Source: Gammaproteobacteria bacterium
GTDB lineage: Bacteria; Pseudomonadota; Gammaproteobacteria; SZUA-140
NCBI GenBank assembly: GCA_015491865.1
Contig: WFVD01000026.1
Coordinates: forward strand, 1-64,000
Length of the DNA stretch: 64,000 nt
Direction of reading: 5' to 3'
The notes below the pieces were generated by a model that saw nothing but the letters and a program-made list of their open reading frames with translations, had not been told where the DNA came from and did no database searches. The position numbers and the translations under genes are program-made. Below, in pieces: positions 7,079 to 14,769 of the stretch (its first letter is position 1; the number at the start of each line of letters is the position of its first letter).

Positions 7079-9295
7079 TTAAGAGAACTCCATCGCATCG
7101 ACATCAATGGACCAGCGCACCTTTTTTGCCAGCGGCAGTTGTGAAAGTTGTGCTAGCCAGCGGTGCAGAAAGTGATGTAGTTGTGCGCGCTGATCGGCCT
7201 GGATTAGTAGTTGTGCGCGATAACGTCCCGCTCGTCTCTCCATGGCAGCGGGGATCGGTCCTAGCAGCTCGGCGGCATTGGGTAGTTGAACTCCTGCTTC
7301 GCGTGCGGCGCTAAGAAATTCATTCGGCATCTCACGGCTGCTTGCCTCGGCGCGCAGCAGCGCGATGTGGCGGAATGGCGGCAGTAGCGCCTGCGAGCGT
7401 TCAGTTAACAGCTCGCTGGCAAAACGGCTGTAATCGTGAGCGATGATGCCGTTAAGCAGCGGATGCTCCGGGTGGTGGGTCTGGATCAACACCTCGCCGC
7501 GGCTCTCACCGCGTCCCGCCCGCCCGGCTACCTGAATGATCAGCTGTCCCATCCGCTCACTGGCGCGGAAGTCCAGCCCAAAGAGCCCTTGGTCGGCATC
7601 GAGTATCCCCACCAGGGTGACGTTGGGAAGGTGGTGCCCCTTGGCCAGCATCTGGGTGCCGAGGAGGATCTGGCCACGCCCCCCTTCGACCTGTTTAAGC
7701 AGCATCTGTAACGACCCTTTTCGGCGGGTGCTATCACGGTCGATGCGGATGATCTCATGGTCTGGAAACCGTTCGTCAAGAGCCTCGGCGGCACGCTCGG
7801 TTCCCTGCCCCAGTGGGCGTAGATCGACACTGCCGCAGCCGGGGCACTGGTTGTCGATGCGGCGCTGACTGTCGCAGTGGTGGCAGCGCAGCAGGCGCTG
7901 TGACTTGTGCAGAATCAGGTGGGCATCACAGCGCTGACAGTGGGCGAGCCAGCCGCAGTCGTGACAGATCAATGTGGGCGCATAGCCGCGGCGGTTGAGG
8001 AATAGCAACACCTGCTGCCCGTTGTCGAGGTGGTGCTGGATCGCCTGCAACATCGCCGTTGAAAACCCTTCGTTCAGTTTCTGCTGGCGCAGATCCAGCA
8101 GTCGGATCTGTGGGTGTGCGGCGTTGCCGGCGCGCTCTGGCAGGATGATCTGTTGAAAGCGCCCCTGGCGGGCGTTGTGCAGGCTCTCCAGTGAGGGGGT
8201 GGCGGAACCGAGCACAACGGGAATGGCCGCCTGTTGCGCTCGTCGAATCGCCACATCGCGTGCGTGGTAGCGAAACCCCTCCTGCTGTTTGAATGAGAGG
8301 TCGTGCTCCTCATCGATGAGGATAATGCCGAGGTTTTTTATCGGCGTGAAGACTGCCGAACGGGTACCGATGATGATCGGTGCATCCCCCGCCCTTGCCT
8401 GTAACCAGCTGTTAAGCCGCGCCCTGTCGTTAAGGGCGGAGTGCAGCAGTGCGATGGGCACTGCAAAGCGGGCCTGAAAGCGTTTTAGCAGCTGCGGTGT
8501 CAGGCCGATCTCGGGTACCAGAATCAGCGCCTGTTTTCCCTCCTGCAGCACTTTTTCTACTGCGCTGAAGTAGACCTCGGTTTTGCCGCTGCCGGTAACG
8601 CCATCAAGCAGCAGCGTCTGAAAGCGGCCGAGGGCGTGGTGGATTGCGTCGCAGGCGGCGTGCTGTGCAGCGTTGAGTGGCGGGGCGCTGCCGCTCTCGG
8701 TCGCCCTGGTGAGCAGGGGGGTCTGCTGCTGGATCTCAACCCACCCTTTATCGAGCAGATGACGCATGATGGCGCGCCAGTTCTCAAACTGTAGATCGAG
8801 TTCATGGGCGCTAAGCGCTTTTTGCGATGCCTGCAGCAGTGCCAGCAGTGCGCGCTGACGGGGCGCACGTTTCAGCGTGGTGGGGTCGATGGCGCTCCCG
8901 GCCTCAGTGAGTGACCACACCTTTTCACCTGTCACACGGGCGGGCTCGCCCTGGCGTAGCAGGGTCGGCAGGGTGGCTGAAAGCACTTCGCCAATGGGGT
9001 AGTGGTAGTAACGGCTGGCCCACTGTGCCAGCGACTGAATCGCAGGCGAGAGGAGCGGTTCATGGTCGAGCAGCTCCAGTACAGGCTTTAGGCGTGCGCG
9101 GTCGATACGGCTCTCATCTGCAAGCGCGACCACTATGCCGATCTTTTCGCTGCGACCAAACGGAATACGCACCCGCATGCCGGGGGCGATCTGCGCTGCT
9201 GAGTGGCCGTCGGGCAGTCGATAGTCGAAGGTTTGCGGCAGTGGCGAAGGGATAGCGACCTGTAAGACTCTGGGGAAGGCGCTGACTGTTTGCAT
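7079..9295 (-). CDS. priA: Primosomal replication restart helicase PriA
   Basis: 738 residues, standard length. An N-terminal 3'-OH/fork-binding domain (about 1-110) is followed by a superfamily 2 helicase core with Walker A GVTGSGKTE at 232-240 and a DEEH motif (ILIDEEHDLSFKQ). The zinc-binding cysteine region has paired CxxC motifs (CHDCGW, CQRCDA, CHHCDS, CPGCGS), and the QVAGRAGRG motif VI is intact. PriA reloads the replisome at collapsed forks. Its upstream region holds four DnaA-box matches, which is suggestive for a replication gene. Confidence 0.98.
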   Translation of the reverse strand: MQTVSAFPRVLQVAIPSPLPQTFDYRLPDGHSAAQIAPGMRVRIPFGRSEKIGIVVALADESRIDRARLKPVLELLDHEPLLSPAIQSLAQWASRYYHYPIGEVLSATLPTLLRQGEPARVTGEKVWSLTEAGSAIDPTTLKRAPRQRALLALLQASQKALSAHELDLQFENWRAIMRHLLDKGWVEIQQQTPLLTRATESGSAPPLNAAQHAACDAIHHALGRFQTLLLDGVTGSGKTEVYFSAVEKVLQEGKQALILVPEIGLTPQLLKRFQARFAVPIALLHSALNDRARLNSWLQARAGDAPIIIGTRSAVFTPIKNLGIILIDEEHDLSFKQQEGFRYHARDVAIRRAQQAAIPVVLGSATPSLESLHNARQGRFQQIILPERAGNAAHPQIRLLDLRQQKLNEGFSTAMLQAIQHHLDNGQQVLLFLNRRGYAPTLICHDCGWLAHCQRCDAHLILHKSQRLLRCHHCDSQRRIDNQCPGCGSVDLRPLGQGTERAAEALDERFPDHEIIRIDRDSTRRKGSLQMLLKQVEGGRGQILLGTQMLAKGHHLPNVTLVGILDADQGLFGLDFRASERMGQLIIQVAGRAGRGESRGEVLIQTHHPEHPLLNGIIAHDYSRFASELLTERSQALLPPFRHIALLRAEASSREMPNEFLSAAREAGVQLPNAAELLGPIPAAMERRAGRYRAQLLIQADQRAQLHHFLHRWLAQLSQLPLAKKVRWSIDVDAMEFS

Positions 9296-9418
9296 GGCGC
9301 GGACTCTACCATGTTCGTCGTCCGCTGCCCACGACTCAGTATGGCTGGATTACCATCGGAATCTTACGAGGAATCTAGTAAAAACCTGTAACTCATTGTG
9401 GCAAAAGAAGATTAACGA

Positions 9419-9631
9419 TTATCCACAAAAGCTGTGGATAACTCTGTGGAAGGATTGGGGTCATCGCGGCGAAAGCCTCGTTTTTATTGACTTTGTGTTA
9501 AATTGATCAAATTTTAAGCGGCAAGATTAATTCATTAAAAAACAATTGGTTAACATTTTTATTAAATTTTATGACAGGTTGGACGGGGCTGCTGTGGAAA
9601 AAAACCGGCTGAAAATAATAGCTGTGTATAA
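9419..9631. other. DnaA-box cluster flanking an AT-rich block (candidate oriC or DnaA-control site)
   Basis: This fills the 487-base gap between priA and hemJ. Two perfect TTATCCACA boxes face each other at 9419-9427 (plus) and 9433-9441 (minus). A TTATACACA box lies at 9623-9631 (minus) and a TTTTCCACA at 9593-9601 (minus); all four fit the DnaA consensus TTWTNCACA. Between the pairs, 9481-9570 is about 80% A+T by hand count, resembling a duplex-unwinding element. GATC sites are scarce (one in the AT block), unlike enterobacterial oriC. No gene is credible here. Whether it is the chromosomal origin, a DnaA titration site or priA regulation cannot be told from this window. Confidence 0.55.
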
Positions 9632-9782
9632 GATTTTTCTATTGACATAAAAAAATCACTGCTGGCTTATGAAGATAGGCCGAGGTGGTGTGATTTTGCT
9701 CGCATAACTGCCTGTAATGAGTAGTGAAGTTTGCTGCCGCATCGTGGCGATAACTTACAGAAACAGTCGGAAATAAGCGTGA

Positions 9783-10208
9783 TCAGAACGGTTTGACGAT
9801 GACCAGGATAATGATGGCGACAAGCAGCAGCACGGGCAGCTCATTGAACCAGCGATAGAATAGGTGGCTATGCCGGTTATGGTCCAGTTTGAATGCCTTC
9901 ACGATCCTGCCGCAGTAGAAGTGGTAGCCAATCAGTACCGCCACCATCATCAGTTTGAGGTGGAGCCATCCCATCTCGGCGTAAAGCGCCCAGCCGTAGT
10001 CAAACAATAACCAGAGGCCAAAGATCGTGGTGAGCATGGCGCCAGGGGTCATGATGCCGAAGTAGAGCTTGCGTTCCATCACCTTAAAGCGTTCGTTACT
10101 GATCGCATCACTGCTCATCGCGTGATAGACAAAGAGCCGCGGCAGATAGAATAGCGCTGCAAACCAGGTGACCATGAAGATGATATGGAAGGCTTTGACC
10201 CACAGCAT
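9783..10208 (-). CDS. hemJ: Protoporphyrinogen IX oxidase HemJ
   Basis: 141 residues with four predicted membrane helices, starting MLWVKAFHIIFMVTWFAALF and containing LPRLFVYHA, the N-terminal signature of HemJ (TIGR00701 type). The early conserved histidine is at residue 8. HemJ oxidises protoporphyrinogen IX to protoporphyrin IX in bacteria lacking HemG or HemY. Another haem gene, hemB, lies about 10 kb to the right. The single-gene setting suggests its own transcript. Confidence 0.93.
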   Translation of the reverse strand: MLWVKAFHIIFMVTWFAALFYLPRLFVYHAMSSDAISNERFKVMERKLYFGIMTPGAMLTTIFGLWLLFDYGWALYAEMGWLHLKLMMVAVLIGYHFYCGRIVKAFKLDHNRHSHLFYRWFNELPVLLLVAIIILVIVKPF

Positions 10209-10283
10209 TGTTGATATCCCTGAAGAGTTGATTCAGGCGCTAGTATATAGGTTTGAGCGGCGTGCGGCGCGTCGGTAGCGGGA

Positions 10284-10742
10284 TTATTTACACCATTCTG
10301 AGATGGCGGTGCGCGCATCAGCGAGCTGTTTAACACGATCTTCATCGGTGACGTAGGTACGATTGCCCTGATCATCTTCACTATAGAGGCGGCTAATTGT
10401 CTGTAACTTGTGAAGACGATCTTTTGCTGTTTTACAGTTCTTCTCACGCGTTGCCTGAAGCGCCTTCAGATCCTTCTCGGCATCTTTCTCTTCTTTGTTG
10501 CTGGGCTGATTCTTTTTTGTAGTGTCCTCGGCAGGCTTGCTGGCCGCAGGCGGAGGCGCAACGTCTGGGGTAAAGAGCTCTATTTCGATCTGTTCTGCGC
10601 CTGCAACTGTTGGACGGTCACTGAAAATAACGTTGCCGTTTTCATCGACCGATTTGTAAAAACGCGCCGCGGTGACATCCAGTGCAATCAGTAACATGGC
10701 GCTACAGAGCGTGATCGATAAGCCTTTTCTCCCTCGTGACAT
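10284..10742 (-). CDS. DUF4124-containing exported protein
   Basis: 152 residues. An N-terminal signal peptide (basic RGRKG, hydrophobic SITLCSAMLLIALDV, cut near TAA) leads into a DUF4124 domain reading RFYKSVDENGNVIFSDRPTVAGAEQ. A charged coiled-coil-like linker follows (about 75-115), then a C-terminal segment with two cysteines (KNCKTAKDRL and ISEWCK) that could form a disulfide. The family is common in gammaproteobacteria, and its function is unknown. It probably acts in the periplasm. It is 54 bases downstream of fetB on the same strand. Confidence 0.8.
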   Translation of the reverse strand: MSRGRKGLSITLCSAMLLIALDVTAARFYKSVDENGNVIFSDRPTVAGAEQIEIELFTPDVAPPPAASKPAEDTTKKNQPSNKEEKDAEKDLKALQATREKNCKTAKDRLHKLQTISRLYSEDDQGNRTYVTDEDRVKQLADARTAISEWCK

Positions 10743-10796
10743 CTTTTGTAGTGCTCCTGTGTAAGGTAGGATAGTGAGCTTATCGGCAATATAGCG

Positions 10797-11600
10797 TTAG
10801 ACAACAGTCTTTTGCAGTCGATCCAGGCGAAGTCGCTCCCGCTGGTCGAAGAGATGGCGAGCGCCCATTGCAACGGCAAAAATGGTACCAAAGCCGGTGC
10901 CGGCGGTGACCATAAACATAATCAATATCTGATAATTGACCGCCTCCATTGGAGGGGCACCCGCAAGGATCTGGCCGGTCATCATGCCCGGCAGGCTAAC
11001 GATTCCGGCGATGGCCATGGCGTTGATGATCGGGATCATTCCGCTGCGAATACTTTCGCGGCGAATATCGCTGATCGCAACGGCCGGTTGCTGCCCTAGC
11101 ATCAGGCGCGCTTCGATGATGTCGCGCTGCTGCCAGGCTGTCTGGGTCAGGCGGTCGAGTCCCAGTGCGATGCCGTTCATGGTGTTGCCAAACATCAATC
11201 CGAGCAGCGGGATCGCATATTGCGGTGTGTACCAGGGGTCGGCAGAGATCACGACGGTCAAGATAAGCAGTGTGACAACGATTGTGGAGATAAAGAGCGA
11301 TAGCGTGCCGAGGGCAAAGCTCTGGATGCCGCTAAAACGGCGCTGCTGGCGCACCATCACTTCACGTCCGGCGGCGATCAGCATGACCAGTGAGACCAGG
11401 ATAATCCAGCCAGGATGGGTGGTTTCGAAGAGTAGTTTAAGCACTAGTCCGATCAGCATCAGCTGGATGACCGTTCTTAGCGCGGCGACGAAGAGTGAGC
11501 GACCGAGGCCGAGTCGCATCTGAAATGAGAGCAGTGCCAGCATAACGATCAGCAGCGCGGCCAGCGAGAGGTCCCAGACAGAGAGAGAGATTAGTTCCAT
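10797..11600 (-). CDS. fetB: ABC exporter permease, FetB/UPF0014 family
   Basis: 267 residues from ATG 11600; a GTG two codons earlier is also possible. About seven membrane helices. Family landmarks: ALRTVIQLMLIGLVL, the GREVMVRQ cytoplasmic loop, LLGLMFGNTMNGIALGLDRL and SLPGMMTGQILAGAPP. In E. coli FetAB is linked to iron export and oxidative-stress resistance; transfer of that role is inference. The ATG overlaps the end of the ATPase gene by 10 bases, so translation is coupled and the two form one transporter. Confidence 0.88.
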   Translation of the reverse strand: MELISLSVWDLSLAALLIVMLALLSFQMRLGLGRSLFVAALRTVIQLMLIGLVLKLLFETTHPGWIILVSLVMLIAAGREVMVRQQRRFSGIQSFALGTLSLFISTIVVTLLILTVVISADPWYTPQYAIPLLGLMFGNTMNGIALGLDRLTQTAWQQRDIIEARLMLGQQPAVAISDIRRESIRSGMIPIINAMAIAGIVSLPGMMTGQILAGAPPMEAVNYQILIMFMVTAGTGFGTIFAVAMGARHLFDQRERLRLDRLQKTVV

Positions 11601-12217
11601 CTGCACTCGCCTGCGCTTTTTAACGCTCCCGCCTCTAGCACAAAATGGCGGGTTGCGACCCGCTGCAACTGGCGCGGTTCATGGCTCACCCAGATGGTGG
11701 CACAGGGGTGCTGTGAGCGGTATTCGGCAACCAGCGCCTCAACTTTATCGGTGTTGCCGGGGTCGAGGCTCGCTGTTGGCTCATCCAGTAGCAGTACCTG
11801 AGGGTGGTTGGCGAGCAGGCGTATCAGCGCGAGTCGCTGGCGTTCACCGCTGGAGAGGGTGGCTGTGGCGGCATCAAGAATGTCTGCGCGCAGTGTTAGC
11901 CGCTCCCGCCAGAGTGAACATTCTGCGAGATCGCACTCAGTGGGAAAATGTTCACGGACACGCTCCCCCCACCACTGGCTAACGGCGGGGAGATAGCCGA
12001 CCCGTAGTCGCCATTGTGAGCCACGAAACTGCTCAGATGAGACCCCATCGAGTAACACCTCGCCACGATGCGGGTCCAGATCGCTGATCGCACGCAGCAG
12101 CAGGCTTTTGCCACAGCCCGAATCGCCACTGAGTGAGACAGATTCGCCGCTGGCAACGGTCAGGTTGAGCGGGCCAACGTGAAGGGTGTGCAGATTTCTG
12201 ATTTGCAGCCGGCTCAG
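11591..12217 (-). CDS. fetA: ABC transporter ATP-binding protein, FetA-like, with probable CTG start
   Basis: 208 residues if translation starts at CTG 12217. Walker A GDSGCGKS lies at 31-38, the ABC signature LSSGERQ at 121-127 and Walker B LLLDEPTASLD at 142-152, with WVSHEP as the His switch. A start at the first in-frame GTG (12058) would remove Walker A, so the true start must be upstream. Between the in-frame TGA stop and Walker A no ATG, GTG or TTG occurs in frame. The CTG at 12217 sits 6 bases after a strong GGGAGG. That makes CTG the likely initiator unless a base is misread. It partners with the FetB-like permease. Confidence 0.85.
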   Translation of the reverse strand: MSRLQIRNLHTLHVGPLNLTVASGESVSLSGDSGCGKSLLLRAISDLDPHRGEVLLDGVSSEQFRGSQWRLRVGYLPAVSQWWGERVREHFPTECDLAECSLWRERLTLRADILDAATATLSSGERQRLALIRLLANHPQVLLLDEPTASLDPGNTDKVEALVAEYRSQHPCATIWVSHEPRQLQRVATRHFVLEAGALKSAGECRWN

Positions 12218-12424
12218 CGGGCACCTCCCGGCCGTTTTTCGACCACCAATTCAGGATGAGACCTTTGCACGAGACAATCGCGAGTAAAAATGGCTAGTGC
12301 AACGGTATCGATAGTATATCGTGTTGATTCTCTTCTGCACGTCCGATCAAGGGGTTTCTTTGCAAGGGGGCCGTCGTGCGCTGTTCTTTGCCTGTTAACA
12401 GACCGCTGAGAACGATGGATAAAA

Positions 12425-12451
12425 AAAGGGGTGCCAGTGGCACCCCTTTGG
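12425..12451 (-). terminator. Rho-independent terminator of glnK-amtB
   Basis: Perfect stem AAAGGGGTGCC / GGCACCCCTTT around a 3-base loop, ending 23 bases beyond the amtB stop. On the minus strand it is followed by a run of Ts, completing an intrinsic terminator. The remaining 12218-12424 between fetA and this site shows no gene. Confidence 0.88.
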
Positions 12452-12473
12452 TTTTTCAGGTTACGGGTGAGCC

Positions 12474-13745
12474 TTAGTTGTGACCACGTGAACCTGTAAA
12501 CTCAGGGTAGGCCTCCAGACCGCAGTCTGTGATGTCCAGCCCTTCGTACTCTTCCTCTTCGGTGACACGAATACCCATCACAGCTTTGATGATTGCCCAG
12601 GTGATGAGACTGGCGACAAAGACCCAGCCAAAGATCACACCGACACCGGTCAGCTGACCCATAAAGGTGGCATCAGCGTTTGACAGTACAACCGCCATTA
12701 CGCCCCAGATACCGACGACACCATGGACCGAGATCGCACCAACAGGGTCATCAATCTTCATCTTATCCAGACCGAGGATTGAGAAGACAACCAGTACACC
12801 ACCGATAGCACCGATGAAGGTTGACAGTAGCGGACTTGGGTCCAGCGGCATGGCGGTGATCGCAACCAGTCCCGCCAGCGCGCCGTTGAGCACCATGGTG
12901 AGATCCGCTTTCCCGAACATCAGGCGGGCGGTGAGCAGCGCCGCAATCACACCGCCGGCAGCTGCGGCATTGGTGTTAACAAAGACCTTGGCTACTGCGT
13001 TCGCTTCGCCAACGTCCGAGAGCTTAAGCTCTGAACCGCCGTTGAAACCGAACCAGCCGAGCCACAGGATGAAGGTACCCAGTGTTGCCAGCGGCATGTT
13101 GGCGCCGGTGATCGGGTTGATCTGGCCGTTTGGCCCATATTTTCCTTTACGTGCACCCAGTAGTAGCACCCCTGCAAGCGCCGCTGCGGCACCTGCCAGA
13201 TGAACCGTGCCTGAGCCGGCGAAATCGACATAACCGACACCGCCGTCAGCAGTCAGGAAGCCGCCGCCCCAGTTCCAGAAGCCCTGTAGCGGGTAGATGA
13301 AGCCGGTCATGACGACACAGAAGATGAGGAATGCCCAGAGCTTCATGCGTTCAGCCACTGCGCCCGAAACGATCGACATGGCGGTTGCGACAAACACAAC
13401 CTGAAAAAAGAAGTCAGAAAGGTTCGAGTAGTAGATGTCGCCACCGCTGGCGATCACGTCGGCCGCACTGTTATCACTACCGCCCAGGATGCCATGCAGG
13501 CCAGGCCAGAAGGTGCTTGAAGCGCCATCGCCAGGGTACATGATACCGTATCCCATCAGCAGGTACATCACACAGGCGATGGAATAGAGTGTGATATTTT
13601 TGGTTAGAATTTCGGTTGTGTTTTTGGCACGCACCATGCCTGCTTCCAGCATGGTAAAGCCCGCGGCCATCCACATAACGAGTGCACCGCATACCAGAAA
13701 ATAGAAGGTATCGAGTGCATATTGTACTTCTGTTATTGCTTCCAC
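12474..13745 (-). CDS. amtB: Ammonium transporter AmtB
   Basis: 423 residues with about 11 membrane helices and an outside N-terminus. The twin pore histidines are His182 (TVHLAGAAAAL) and His341 (SVHGVVGIWG). Family landmarks: LEAGMVRAKNT near residue 34, and GFIYPLQGFWNWGGG. It conducts ammonia/ammonium into the cell and is shut by unmodified GlnK binding its cytoplasmic face. The C-terminal tail (EEEEYEGLDITDCGLEAYPE) carries the usual GlnK-contact region. It follows glnK by 38 bases in the classic operon. Confidence 0.97.
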   Translation of the reverse strand: MEAITEVQYALDTFYFLVCGALVMWMAAGFTMLEAGMVRAKNTTEILTKNITLYSIACVMYLLMGYGIMYPGDGASSTFWPGLHGILGGSDNSAADVIASGGDIYYSNLSDFFFQVVFVATAMSIVSGAVAERMKLWAFLIFCVVMTGFIYPLQGFWNWGGGFLTADGGVGYVDFAGSGTVHLAGAAAALAGVLLLGARKGKYGPNGQINPITGANMPLATLGTFILWLGWFGFNGGSELKLSDVGEANAVAKVFVNTNAAAAGGVIAALLTARLMFGKADLTMVLNGALAGLVAITAMPLDPSPLLSTFIGAIGGVLVVFSILGLDKMKIDDPVGAISVHGVVGIWGVMAVVLSNADATFMGQLTGVGVIFGWVFVASLITWAIIKAVMGIRVTEEEEYEGLDITDCGLEAYPEFTGSRGHN

Positions 13746-13783
13746 ATTTACATCCTCCAGAAAATAGGAATTAGAACCCCGGA

Positions 13784-14146
<363 letters not shown>

Positions 14147-14233
14147 TTATCCCGATCGCTCGGAAATTGAGCCTCCTGCGACAAGCATCCTGGGGGTGCC
14201 GACAGGAAAAATAAATTCAATACTACGGCTCTT

Positions 14234-14250
14234 TTGCATACGGTGTGCCA
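14234..14250 (-). promoter_or_regulatory. Sigma-54 promoter for glnK-amtB
   Basis: On the minus strand TGGCAC, five bases, then ATGCA matches the -24/-12 consensus TGGCAC-N5-TTGCA with one mismatch. It lies about 112 bases before the glnK start. This fits nitrogen-limitation control by RpoN and NtrC, as known for glnK-amtB operons elsewhere. Confidence 0.85.
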
Positions 14251-14346
14251 CTCTTAATAACTCTTTAAATAACATGTAGATAGTCTGTTCTTTAAGTTGT
14301 TCCTTCGGGTTTTATGCACCAGCAGGGAGAGCGCGCACTATGCTGA

Positions 14347-14361
14347 GCACTGGTTTGGTGC
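14347..14361. promoter_or_regulatory. NtrC-like binding site upstream of glnK promoter
   Basis: GCACTGGTTTGGTGC is a GCAC-N7-GTGC dyad matching the core of the NtrC consensus TGCACC-N5-GGTGCA. It lies about 100 bases upstream of the sigma-54 -24 element. A half site TGCACC occurs at 14315-14320. The position is right for an enhancer. The same dyad falls about 100 bases before ubiK and might affect that gene too. Confidence 0.6.
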
Positions 14362-14459
14362 GTCTTTCTCCCTGCGGCGGGGGTGGTGAAATGCCAGAAA
14401 AATTGCGTACACTACACGCTTGCTTATTGAGTGGGTCTATTGCCCGAGTGGGATTAAAA

Positions 14460-14705
14460 ATGATTGATGCCAAAACCGTAGAAGAGTTTACAAAGCGAAT
14501 CTCCGACGCCCTGCCGCAGGGGGCGCAGCTGATACAGCAGGATATTGAGAAAAATGTCCGTGCAGTGGTGAGTAGTGGATTTGAAAAACTTGATCTGGTT
14601 TCCCGTGAAGAGTTTGAGGTGCAGAGCGCGGTGCTGGCGCGTACCCGTGAAAAACTGGAGGCGCTGGAGAAGCGGGTCGCGGCACTTGAGGCTACTATCC
14701 AGTAG
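14460..14705 (+). CDS. ubiK: Ubiquinone biosynthesis accessory factor UbiK (BMFP family)
   Basis: 81 residues from ATG 14460, starting MIDAKTVEEFTKRISDALP and ending in the coiled coil REKLEALEKRVAALEATIQ. This is the normal BMFP/YqiC/UbiK layout: an amphipathic N-terminal helix and a trimerising coiled coil. UbiK helps the Ubi complex, acting with UbiJ. The frame is open upstream, but the extra 40 residues look random and contain the NtrC site, so the later ATG is preferred. The next gene, comM, starts 64 bases downstream on the same strand. Other ubi genes in the window are ubiD and two ubiH-type hydroxylases. Confidence 0.88.
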   Translation: MIDAKTVEEFTKRISDALPQGAQLIQQDIEKNVRAVVSSGFEKLDLVSREEFEVQSAVLARTREKLEALEKRVAALEATIQ

Positions 14706-14769
14706 TGTAAGTTATCTCAGGCTCGTCACAGGATGTGACGGCCTTGATGTTTAGCAACGGAGTGCAGAT

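Noticed and set aside
9294-9506. 70-residue plus-strand frame across the DnaA-box region
   Set aside because: No ribosome site and no family features; it runs through the opposed DnaA boxes and the flank of the AT-rich block.
11591-12058. Short version of the FetA ATPase starting at GTG 12058
   Set aside because: It would lack the Walker A motif, which is present in frame just upstream.
14340-14459. N-terminal extension of ubiK by 40 codons
   Set aside because: The extension is unlike UbiK, is glycine-rich by chance and contains the NtrC-like site; the ATG at 14460 gives the normal 81-residue protein.
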